This document shows positions 9,138 through 18,671 of a stretch of 64,000 bases of DNA, piece after piece (position 1 is the stretch's first letter; every line of letters begins with the position of its first letter). The notes under the pieces were generated by a model. The model was not told the DNA's origin. It saw only the letters and a list, made by a program, of their open reading frames with translations, and did not search any database. A program made the translations under genes and the position numbers. This DNA is from Phymatolithon calcareum (Eukaryota > Rhodophyta > Florideophyceae > Hapalidiales), in contig OZ345352.1 of the NCBI GenBank assembly GCA_977006965.1, positions 3,534,001-3,598,000 on the forward strand, written 5' to 3'.

Positions 9138-10631
9138 ATGCGACTTCCAACGCACGCACTCCGTCGCCCCCTGATTGCTCTTTTGGATGCTTCCCCTCCT
9201 ACATTGTATGTGCTTTCTCACGTCGCACGCCTAATGATGCGCTATTCCTCGGGTGCCGTTTGCATCCTCGTCTTAGCCATTCTCTACCAAAGAGCATTCA
9301 CCGTGTCCAGCTCCGGTAATCTTGCCAGTGTGTATATTCGCAGTTCGAGTACTGGTTGCGAAAGCGGCCTTCGGGCCAGTCTTATATTGGAGCTATGTTT
9401 CAACGCCACGTACGATCTCATCCGACGTGGTGTCCCAGACGATATTGCAGCCGCACATGTTGGCAGTGTTATACGCGCGTTTATCAAGTCTGCAATGGAT
9501 ACCGGGAAAAATCCCGACGTGGACTATCTCGCCGACCTGTGCGTCCCGGTTGAAAAGTACTCCCCGCTCTTCACCGTCCGATGGACTACCGTGTTCACGG
9601 AGGAGGAACTTGATGATATGCTGATGACGATTGGAAACAGTTTCTATAGTGTTGCGAATATTGATATCGCGTTGCCAGCTCTAAACGCGACGCTGGAGGC
9701 CGAGCGACTCAATTGTTGGTTGGATTTGCAGTCCGAGATGAACAAGCCGATGAAGCAGATTGACTATTCAAAAATTGGCTTCCCTTCCTCGGCGAGACAC
9801 AGCTTCGAATGGAGACAAGAACACGCGTGTGCGGAATGGAATAGATTCTCACAGTGTCCAAATTCAACTAGTGCTGAACAAGGTCTGAGAAAAGTGCTAA
9901 AAATGGCTACTGATCTCATCAGCATGGGGGCTGATCCAGCTGGGACATGGCAGATCGTCCGACATTACACGGCGCTTGTACATCTTGGCATTCGATGTCT
10001 AAAAACTGATGGAACAGCTCTCCAAGTGCCGAATTGTTTTACGCAAACATACGGTCACGCAGCTATCAAGTTGTTAAAGAAAGCAAAAAATGACGGTACA
10101 TTGGCTACAAAAAAGGATATTCCTGAAGAAGCGTTTGAAGCTGTGTTCAAGTTTGAATACAAGCGCATGTCAACATTTGGGTCGTGGGGACAACCGGACG
10201 CCCACTTCGGGGCAGGGCTAACAATCAAGAACATGCTGGCGTATACGTCGGCAGCAACTTTTACCACACTCAAATTTGCAGCCTTATTTTTTTCATTCAA
10301 CTCTTCGAATCTGTTCTCGAGTAGTCGAACAATGACGGCACCAGACTGTCAAAGCCCCCTAAACACAAACGGTAACCAGGTTTGTGAGACAGAAGATAGC
10401 TACTGTTTCTACCCGGCGACGTGGACTGTTTCATCGTGGCTCGAGAATTGTTGCAACGAGCTAATTTGCAATAACGTGGTTGCCCTAATCCCGGAATACT
10501 TTGATTCCTATGATGATTGCTGTAAATCCTGTCATCAGCTTGACTGCGAACCATCGTTTCTTCAAAACGATACTCTCAATGTACCGCAGACTTCCGGGGA
10601 ACAGAACATGACCGTGAATGTGTACCTTTAA
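9138..10631 (+). CDS. unrecognised secreted or membrane-anchored Cys-rich protein
   Basis: The open frame is 497 aa from the first ATG at 9138, or 465 aa from the ATG pair at 9234/9237. I favour the latter as the functional N-terminus, because MMRYSSGAVCILVLAILYQR is a typical signal peptide or anchor. The body (residues about 50-380) has scattered Cys and no family I can name. It contains the aromatic stretch FGSWGQPDAHFGAGL near 365 of the 9108-based frame and a moderately hydrophobic segment just after it. The C-terminal 100 residues are Cys-rich: CETEDSYC, ENCCNELIC, DDCCKSCHQLDC. That looks like a small disulfide-bonded extracellular module. The gene is single-exon and flanked by intergenic DNA. 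An extracellular location is inferred; the function is unknown. Confidence 0.7.
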   Translation: MRLPTHALRRPLIALLDASPPTLYVLSHVARLMMRYSSGAVCILVLAILYQRAFTVSSSGNLASVYIRSSSTGCESGLRASLILELCFNATYDLIRRGVPDDIAAAHVGSVIRAFIKSAMDTGKNPDVDYLADLCVPVEKYSPLFTVRWTTVFTEEELDDMLMTIGNSFYSVANIDIALPALNATLEAERLNCWLDLQSEMNKPMKQIDYSKIGFPSSARHSFEWRQEHACAEWNRFSQCPNSTSAEQGLRKVLKMATDLISMGADPAGTWQIVRHYTALVHLGIRCLKTDGTALQVPNCFTQTYGHAAIKLLKKAKNDGTLATKKDIPEEAFEAVFKFEYKRMSTFGSWGQPDAHFGAGLTIKNMLAYTSAATFTTLKFAALFFSFNSSNLFSSSRTMTAPDCQSPLNTNGNQVCETEDSYCFYPATWTVSSWLENCCNELICNNVVALIPEYFDSYDDCCKSCHQLDCEPSFLQNDTLNVPQTSGEQNMTVNVYL

Positions 10632-10675
10632 GTTAAGGGTCAATAATTGTTGCTATACCCTTGGAGAGCGCGATC

Positions 10676-10700
10676 AATTCTCGGGAGTTGACCGAGAATT
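10676..10700. terminator. perfect 9-bp hairpin 45 bp past the stop codon
   Basis: AATTCTCGG (10676-10684) and CCGAGAATT (10692-10700) form a perfect stem with the 7-nt loop GAGTTGA. It lies in the presumed 3' UTR of the 9138-10631 gene. A role in RNA 3'-end processing or stability is speculation. Confidence 0.35.
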
Positions 10701-12900
10701 TTCGAAGTTGGCTGTTGTAATTGATCAACGTTCATTCTTTCTCTATCACAGTCCCGGTCGACAATGCAATCTATTGAGTAAAACAGAAAACAGCAATACT
10801 GTACATACTTTTTGGCACTTCAAGTCAGGTTTACAGCGGTGCAACTGGTTGGACTTCCAGCATGCGACCCCCTTGGACTTGATATGTCATGGAAGTACAG
10901 TAAAAGGAAGATCGTCTTTCGCAGCCTCTGTGCTCGAAACAAGAAAAAGAACCTAGACCACAAGTCTATTGTTGTTGCAAACTGATCGATTCACAGTCTG
11001 GTCACATCGACGGAGCGCAGTATTTTGTCTTTTTGCGTGATAGAGAACAACTGAGCGGCCAGATGTTACACAGGAAACCACATGCGAGTGAAAGGCTCGG
11101 TGAAAGAGCGAATGACTTTACATCCAAGCCATCTCAAACCTAACAAAACCTTTTTTATTTTGCACGGCAAGGCGCGCACAGGAAGTCACTGACAAGCAAT
11201 GTGAGAGCATTTCACTGATTCAGAGTCAAATCATTTGCACAATAGTGGCCCGGTATCCATTGACAGGTAACATGCACGGGGGTAGGAGAATACCAAAAAG
11301 AAGAAGATGGCATTAGGAATGAGCGCCGCGTTTCGTAACATTTCGAAGGATCGAGCAACGATAGACGGCGCCCATTTATCAGCACGACAAGAAGCGACGA
11401 AAAACGCAAATACGCGTTACACATCCTCGACACAGAATCACACTAGCGCTGACATGCAGTAGACGCAACGCGACATGCCGCGGGTGTTTGCTGTGATGGC
11501 ACTCGCAGACAGTGGAGCGCATGGCACAACGCTCCGTAAGCAGAAAATCGCTCCGCTCGGCGCACACGCAGGCGAAAGATGGTGTTGACACACGTCGGGT
11601 TGGGCATTGCTGCAATTCAAACGGGTCCGCAGGGTTTCACGTGATGGCAAATAGTGCGATGCCAACCGCGTCGGTCATTCTTCGACCAGACGAAATTGAA
11701 GGAGAACAAGAAGTGGCGGTACGGACGCGACCAGGATGCCGGGCAAAGTCAAGGTGAATGCCGGGTTGCCGTAGTGTTGGCGAAGAGTGCGAGGAGTGGG
11801 TAGATGAAGGTGATGTAAGCATGCGCCCCTCGGGAGCAGTGAATCGCATATGGTAGGCTGAAATGTTCGCCAGTTCCGACTGTTCCTGCGGTGTACAGTG
11901 GCAGTGCTGTATCGCTGCGGTTGGCGTTTCACTGCCACGGTTGCTGTACAGCTTCAGGGAGATTTGATTTGCGCAGTCCTCATGTTTATTTCTAAAACGG
12001 AACATGAGGACCGGAAAATTCTGGGACGAAGGGCAATTCGATAATGATACACAAAAAGGCGCGCTCCGTTTAGTGGACAAAGGGCAGCCGTCGTCCGTAT
12101 GGTATATTGTATTGTATTGTTTTGTCCATTTTCAACTAGGCCAACATCGCAGCACATTTCCAATGATTATCAGCAGAACCGATTCCTGGGTGTTACTGCA
12201 CAGTAGGTGGTTTAAGTTCCTTTCAGATGCCTGCCCCTTGTTGGTCATACCGTAGGACGAGGTTACGCTTCATCGCCTCAGTTTTTCGACTGTACTGTAT
12301 CTAGAGTACACTGCATGGATATGGTTTAATGGCACAGTAGTACCTGCCTGTGGTCCCCTGGCGTGGGGAAGGAGGTAAATAATAAAAGCCGAAAGAAGGG
12401 AAAAAAAGGATAATACTCACTCAGTCGAGGTAAGACTAATCGCCATTGGGAACACGGGACAATGATCTGTTATCACTTCCAGAAGTCTCCATTGTTATTT
12501 TAGGTCAGGACCAGATGTAGTCCTTGGCCAGTGACTCGTGAACATATTAATGGCGTCGGTCAGTTTCTTGCACTCTCATTTGGTCCATCTAAGCTTATGG
12601 AGCACAGTGCGCATAGTGCGCATGTGGGCAATGCCACTTACTTTGTAGCGTTCCGCAACTAGACTAGAGTTTTCCACGGAATGTGCCAAAGAACCAGTAC
12701 TGGCGCACTTGTGTTTCAGGGACAGAAATGGGTTCTCTATTCAATTTTGCTTTCTGAAATTCGGCGCTTCAGGACACGCGCAGCTTCTTCTTTCGGATAG
12801 GACCCGCAGCGGGATGCTCTCAGAACGGCGCGCAGAGTGTTCGCGGCTGGTTGGTTGGGTTACTGCGTCAAGATTAAACGACCAGAAGCAATGCCGTAGC
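10701..12900. other. intergenic, no gene seen
   Basis: Several short frames occur on both strands (for example 11637-12080 minus), but none has a domain, a good start or unusual codon structure. The sequence is of mixed composition without an obvious tandem array. Confidence 0.5.
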
Positions 12901-13008
12901 AGTAGAGCACCGCAAGCTAGGTAGCAACTGAGGAAGCCTTGCCCATATCTTCGGAAGTCTGTGGGGCTTTTAAATAAACTTTGCTCAAAAAAAAAGTAGA
13001 GCACCGCA
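12901..13008 (+). mobile_element. 80-bp retroposed tail (tail family A) with perfect 14-bp TSD
   Basis: The insert 12915-12994 contains GAGGAAGCCTTGCCCATATC, then TTCGGAAGTCTGTGGGGCTT, then TTAAATAAACT and a short A run. It lies between identical copies of AGTAGAGCACCGCA at 12901-12914 and 12995-13008. It is almost the minimal 3' end of the same family as 6021-6417, showing extreme 5' truncation. Confidence 0.85.
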
Positions 13009-14204
13009 TACAAGGGCGCTGTTAAAAATGGGCAATAGCAACAAAAATACTGTACTTTTTACTGTACTTCCACTAGAGGTTTCAGAACAGTAAAACGCTT
13101 CTACACTAAACCATACAGTGTGTGAATGATGTGATCACCGTCTTGGCGATCTGACAGACAGAAAGATTCCCTGATGCTGCCGAGTGTCACCTGCGTGCCA
13201 ACGAGGGCATGATGATGATGATGATCATCATGGCGATGCCGAAGCAAGTTGCAATCTCCTTGTTGAATTGCTTCGCTACTAGCGAACTAATAGACACACA
13301 TTTTGATTGCTATGCGTGCTTGAGCAATGCATTCCGCACCGTCACTGTCTTGCGCTCATCGACCACAAAGTAAAGTTATCACGAGCTCGTGGCAACTCAT
13401 TCCATCACTTGTTACGTACGCTATCATACGCTTTCCACATTACTGTACAACTGTATCATATTGCAAGACATTGAGAAGTTCTGTTCGCATCGCCCTACAG
13501 TATGATACTGTGCAGGGCGAAAAATGCCTTGCCTGCGATGATTCCAGTCCACCTTCCTTCGACTGCTCCCTTCATTCTGACTATTCGTTGTGCAAGAATG
13601 CGCGTGCCTATTGCCCCTGCAGCAGCTTATGAATTCAGTCAGCCGATAAGCCTTTACGCTTCCAACGCCCATCACGGGATGTTGTGCGACAGGCAGAACC
13701 AGCCATCTTCTGCAATTTCACAAGGCCGTACAGCACAACTGAAGTGAATCAATCCGGCAGTTGCCGGTCCAAACTTGAGAGCCGGGTAGGCTAACCCATG
13801 AAGTTCTACAGTATTACAAACGTCGCTCCTCTGTGCGCATCATTACACCTACAGTTCTTTGAGCAAAGTCACTACAATAGACGCGACATATTGCTTTTAA
13901 TTCGCTTACAATACAGATTGTGCATGCATGCAAACATAAAAAGCCGCCCGGAGAGTCGCCGTCAAAAAACCAGGGTATCGAACGAACGGGGAAGAACAAG
14001 AGGGATCACAACCAACCAACCTACTGTAACTAAAATTGCGAAAAAAGAAAAATATCGAAATCCACATCCTGCCTCCCCACATTCTAAAACGAAACCAACC
14101 AACCGAATGTGCACGAACCCCCCCTCCCCCCCCCACCGCGCCTGTCTGAACTCACCAACGCAGTAACAGCATACAACAACACACTTAATACCTTCCCCGC
14201 CAGC
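13009..14204. other. intergenic, no gene seen
   Basis: Contains a short ATG/ATC microsatellite (about 13209-13232) and a C-rich tract near 14120-14140. The plus-strand frame at 13798-14166 is basic, low in complexity and has no domain. The right end is the 3' flank of the glycosyltransferase gene. Confidence 0.5.
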
Positions 14205-15392
14205 TCAGTCAAACGGCATTCGCGCAGGTTGTTCAGCTGCCCTGCGTCTCGACATCTGCACCGCCCAATCGAAGTGCTTCCGTGCCGCCGCAACATGCTG
14301 CACATTCTCCACAACGGCGTCAATCTCGTCCATGAGCGGCGAATTAAAATTTCTGAATTTCCTTGTATAAAACTGCACGCTATTGACCACCAAATCGCGA
14401 AACACGTATTTCCCGGAATTATTCTGCTCGTCAACATAGTACGGATGTTGTCCAGCGGATCGGCCCTCATGACTCCAGATCACCTGCCGCAGCGCCGAGT
14501 GCACAATACTGGCATTAAACTTGGAGTTGTACGCCAACGTCGAGAAATAATGCTCCGAACTCTCAACTGAAAACGCAAACGTGAGAAGCAGTTTGCGCGC
14601 CGCGGGACTCTTCACCACATACTCGCAAAACTGCCGCGAGTTGATCATCCATGCCTCGGCGTTCGTGTACACGAACCCCGGGTTGGCTTCCAGCGGATTC
14701 TTCCGGTCGATCTGCACCACCTGCGTCGGCCCGTTGCGGAAGGAGAGTGCCTCGTCGACGTAGAAATGCGCGTACCGATACTTGGTGTTATCTTTCCACC
14801 GATGCGCAGGCGCCATAGAGAAGAAGTTATGGTTTCGACTCGCGGTTCCAAGTAGCTCACGCTGACGCGCGACGGCGAGAAGCGGATAGTCTGAACCCGA
14901 CAGATTGATGAAAAAGTCCCAATTCTCGCCCTTCTCCAGCAGCAATTGCATCCCGTTAATAGTGTTAAGCAGCATACTCACCCCGCGATACGTGATCAGC
15001 TCGGGGTCCATCCAGTGCACATTCGACGCATAGCGCTCATTCTGACCGTCCAGCTTGGCGCGAAGTTTGCGCACGTCGGCTGCGGGAACCTTGGCGTCGA
15101 TGTGAATGGCGTACACATTGCCCTCCTCCCAAATTCTCTTCAGCAATCGCGGAAGATGCGGGATGGTTGTCGCGGAAATCTGAATGAAAAATGCAAGCCG
15201 TACCGTCCCGCCCGGCGGTGTGTCGTCAAACGTTTGCAAACGACGCCGGAGAGACTCGCCGGGAATGGCCGTCGAATCAAGCCCGACCGTGCGCCATGTG
15301 AGAGACAGCGCGCACAGCAACGCCACGCCGAGAAAGATATAGCGCGCGCCGCCACGCGGCCGCGACGCGCCCACGCGCACCGATTGCCGCAT
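14205..15392 (-). CDS. GT14-family (core-2/I-branching-like) glycosyltransferase, type II membrane protein
   Basis: Predicted 395 aa from the ATG at 15392, which has G at -3; the open frame extends upstream only through non-ATG codons. A short basic cytosolic tail (RVGASRPRGGAR) precedes a single hydrophobic anchor (about 18-34, IFLGVALLCALSL), the usual Golgi type II layout. The catalytic region starts at about residue 64 (VRLAFFIQISA). It contains YAIHIDAK (94-101), WDFFINLSGSDYPLL (about 158-172) and EAWMIN (about 246-251). SSEHYF follows (278-283), whose Glu aligns with the proposed catalytic base of GT14 enzymes. GT14 members transfer GlcNAc or xylose from UDP-sugars and need no DXD metal motif, and none is seen. 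Acceptor and sugar cannot be told from sequence. The length is normal for the family, and there is no sign of introns or truncation. Confidence 0.88.
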   Translation of the reverse strand: MRQSVRVGASRPRGGARYIFLGVALLCALSLTWRTVGLDSTAIPGESLRRRLQTFDDTPPGGTVRLAFFIQISATTIPHLPRLLKRIWEEGNVYAIHIDAKVPAADVRKLRAKLDGQNERYASNVHWMDPELITYRGVSMLLNTINGMQLLLEKGENWDFFINLSGSDYPLLAVARQRELLGTASRNHNFFSMAPAHRWKDNTKYRYAHFYVDEALSFRNGPTQVVQIDRKNPLEANPGFVYTNAEAWMINSRQFCEYVVKSPAARKLLLTFAFSVESSEHYFSTLAYNSKFNASIVHSALRQVIWSHEGRSAGQHPYYVDEQNNSGKYVFRDLVVNSVQFYTRKFRNFNSPLMDEIDAVVENVQHVAAARKHFDWAVQMSRRRAAEQPARMPFD

Positions 15393-16605
15393 CGCGGAGG
15401 GGGCACGCGTCGCGGCGCGCAGTGCGGGGATGCTACGGCTTGTAAACCCCGCCAGTGTGCCAATTGCGCGGCGCTTCGGCCACACTCAAGCAGAAGCGAT
15501 TCACCACGCCCGTGCGCAGCACCGTTGCAGACGCGTGCTTCTCGGATGCGAAAGGGGGACGGATGTGCAAGGACGGTGTTGCGGTGTTGTCGTGGTGGTG
15601 GTACTGTAGACGCGGAAGGTGCGACGATTGCAAGCTTGCGGCACGACGGTTGCGCCGATGAAGATGAGTCGAGGGGAGCCGTTACGCGCCGTGCAGGCCT
15701 CCACGACCGGCTCTATTGTGACGTCCCGCGCGACGCTGCTTCCGAACTGCGCGGTGGGCCTGCCCTGTCTTTTCACGTGGCGAGCAACTACCTTATGGTA
15801 TGATTTATAGAATGCTTACAGCGTCGCCACAGACGTTATGCATATGCAGACCCGTGAATCGGGATCGTGGCATTGTGTGCACGATCTTTCAATCGATTGG
15901 TGCAATGTCCATTGTAAGTGGATGCCATATGCGCCGTCCGATACATTATATCATACAATGACGTGAACACTACAGTACGATAGCTGGCAATCCTGATTTG
16001 TGCTAGTTTTTTCATCGTCTCGGTGTGCGTGCTGTACCTCGCAAACCACAAATAAGGACGTGCTTTGTAAGCCGAGCCTATGCACGTGACGTGGTCTACA
16101 CCGAACCGTCGCTGTGACTTTTTGTAAAAGCCAAATTCATATCGGCGGCGAAACTTACAGTCCACGTTTAAGGAATGCAACGTGGCACAGACCCAAAGGT
16201 GAGTAACTTGGCGGCAACATCGAAACCGGTTCTGGCCTAATCGCAAAAACCGGTTTTCGATCACCCGAATGCAGTATGATATTGTACTGGACAAGAAATT
16301 TTAATTTAAAAATTTCTCATGTTTCCAATCCGGTCCTCATTTGGGGCATTCAGTCACTAAAAGGAGACCAGTTGGTCTACCACCACCGTCACCACATTTG
16401 CCGGGGGGCCGCAGGAAAGGTCGAAATGTTAACATACTGTACTGTATTTAGTTCGCGGGAAATTTCAACATAGCTCACGAACAATATTTGCAGGCATAGT
16501 AGTGTTCCAAAGACACTTAGCCGAGTCGAAAATCATCCGATTTTTTGTTGATAAATAAGGAATATAGGGATTAAAAATTAGGGATGTATTATACACCATA
16601 GTGCC
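15393..16605. other. upstream flank of the GT14 gene; no supported gene
   Basis: 15393-15780 is GC-rich and open on several frames, as expected of promoter-proximal GC-rich DNA. A minus-strand frame at 15836-16294 (152 aa) has no recognisable domain. A short palindromic A/T stretch, GAAATTTTAATTTAAAAATT, lies near 16293. Nothing else is supported. Confidence 0.45.
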
Positions 16606-16620
16606 TTAGAGGATCACGCC

Positions 16621-16784
16621 AGAACACATAAGGACAGAGCTATCAAAAACAACCAAGTACATGCTAAGGGCCGAGATAGAATACCAGACATAAGAGTAGA
16701 GCCGCCCTGGTGAGGTTAGCACCTGAGGAAGCCTTGCCCATATATCCGTATGACTGTGGGGCTTTAAAAAAATAATAAAAAAGC
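16621..16784 (+). mobile_element. older retroposed tail (tail family A) with a decayed TSD
   Basis: CTGAGGAAGCCTTGCCCATA then a divergent copy of the GTGGGGCTTT tail and an A/AAT-rich end match the insertions at 6021 and 12915. The possible target-site duplication is TTAGAGGATCACGCC (16606-16620) against TTAGAGGACAAGTGCC (16786-16801), imperfect. The boundaries are approximate. Confidence 0.5.
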
Positions 16785-16801
16785 ATTAGAGGACAAGTGC
16801 C

Positions 16802-17945
16802 AAAAGATAGAGAATCCAAAAATTTTCACATGCCCGCACTGAAAAGGATACCAATCAAGAAGATGTAACCACTGCAATTGCTTCGGATGGAATCGCCTAA
16901 TGACAAGCGACAGGCAGAGCAGAAGCGTGCTTACAATTCACTAACAGGATTGACGCCCTGCCGTAATCTAAATAGAGGAATATAAAAAGCACTGCTTGCT
17001 AGCCCCATAGGGGAATAAGTATTCATTATAAGCATTTCTTATTATTTCCGTGCGTTTGGTTCAACGCATGGGACCCTGAAGATTGCAATGAACAGGAATT
17101 AACTAGTTAAGAGTCCGTAGTGTCGCAATTTGAAATAACGGAGAGCTGCTCTAATCTTCTTGCGTGGACTACAAATTCGTCGCTTGCATGCCAATTAATC
17201 CAGGGGAGATATTAATCGTGAGCTAACAAGGTTTACGAGAAGACATGCAATATGCAGACGGTATTCGTGCGAACACCTCGCAACATATGTGGTGTTCAAG
17301 GCTAGTGTATTATTTCGCCTGTTCAGTTTCCCTATATAAAGCACACTGGCCTCGCGCTTTGGCGAGATGGGGCATGAAGTATTCAAACAAATATTCATCA
17401 CCCAAATTCCTCATGGTATCAAGCACATAGCTTGCTTGCTTTGTGAAGACTCTACCGGCCTCATGCAGCGCATTTCTGCGCTAGGCCTGACTGAGGTGTA
17501 CCACATCTTCAAGCGGAAGTGGCTAATATCGACACGTACATCGCACGCTTGTGCGCAGATGTTTCTTTTGCGCTCCCTATTACGAAGTTCGTCGCTGGCC
17601 TAACGAATGCGGTAAGCTCTTGTGTTCTTTCTCGATTGCACGCCTCGCGACTCGGATCGAGATCGTCATATTGCTCATAGTAGGAGATCTTTTGGGCCGA
17701 AAAGGAATCGTGTCCCTCGCGTATCCATGGGCTGTTTTTTCGCTTAGCTAGTAGTGGGTACTGCAGTCCTGTAGCCACAAGCGTAGGCTTAGATTTGCGG
17801 AAACTGTACCGCCAGGCTCTCAAGAACCCGACGCCACAATGGACCAGGAAAGAAACAAGGCGGGAGACCCTGAAAGGAGGAAAGAAAGAAACCAACAAAA
17901 AGCCCGAAAGGGCAAGCAGACAGAATAAGCGTGTTGGTGCTGGTG
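16802..17945. other. intergenic, no supported gene
   Basis: Short frames on both strands overlap around 17,340-17,900 without recognisable motifs. I cannot support any as a gene. Confidence 0.45.
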
Positions 17946-18060
17946 GGGGACCTTCTTGAGAATACGATTTTGCATTTACACAACCAGTCTGGAAAAGTCC
18001 GCAGTTACAGTCATATATATTTTGTCTGGTAACGAAGACGCGGCATAAATTTCACAGACG
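17946..18060 (+). repeat. interspersed repeat copy 2
   Basis: GACCTTCTTGAGAATACGAT through CAGTCTGGAAAAGTCCGCAG to GAAGACGCGGCATAAAT matches 6676-6790 in the same orientation, with scattered substitutions. Confidence 0.65.
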
Positions 18061-18671
18061 CGCTGAAGTCATCCTAAATCAACATTCCGCAGAATGCTGC
18101 TCGCTGGTAGCAGCTGTTCACCGGAAGCGTGAAACCCAACCCGATTTATCTTTTATTTTTCTCAGGAAGAGTTTAATCAAGGTGCTGATTTAGGGCGCGA
18201 AAGTGTAAGGCACTGTTCTGGGGTACGTATGCCTTGCCAGGGTAACGCTGAAATCGGCCACCTCTACTGAGATTATGTGGCATCCACCGAAATAAGTTGC
18301 AAGGGAACTTTCTCTCGGCATGTGCTTGCCGAGTGTTCAATTATGTTGAAATTTTATTGTGAATGGTTGGAGGTTAAGGATTTGGCATCGCAGTGGAATC
18401 ACAGGAGATTTTCTGGGTTGCCACACGCCGCTGTAGTGGTTAAGAAAAAGGGGAATATAAAAGAAACAAGAGGGGAACTTGTGAAGGAGAGTTGAGGGAA
18501 GGGACTACGAAAAGCTTCGTAGTAAAGCAGTAAATCCGAAACACTCTTTTGCTCCTTTCTGGTTTATCAAGATCTCTCTCGACCGTCCGATCCCAATTAG
18601 GACAGCGAACGCCCAAGGTAGGGCAATAGTCTACCGTGATACACATCCAGGTCGTCGTGGTGCTAGGGGGA
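18061..18671. other. intergenic, no supported gene
   Basis: No domain-bearing frame. This is the 3' flank of the LINE on the minus strand. Confidence 0.45.

Noticed and set aside
11637-12080. 147-aa minus-strand frame
   Set aside because: No domain or start context; overlaps other frames of equal quality.
13798-14166. 122-aa basic plus-strand frame
   Set aside because: Low-complexity Lys/Arg/Pro/Thr-rich translation of A- and C-rich DNA at the 3' flank of the GT14 gene.
15393-15485. Longer GT14 N-terminus from 15485
   Set aside because: That codon is GTG; the first ATG at 15392 gives a normal type II anchor layout.
15836-16294. 152-aa minus-strand frame upstream of the GT14 gene
   Set aside because: No domain, erratic composition, no supporting context; likely chance.
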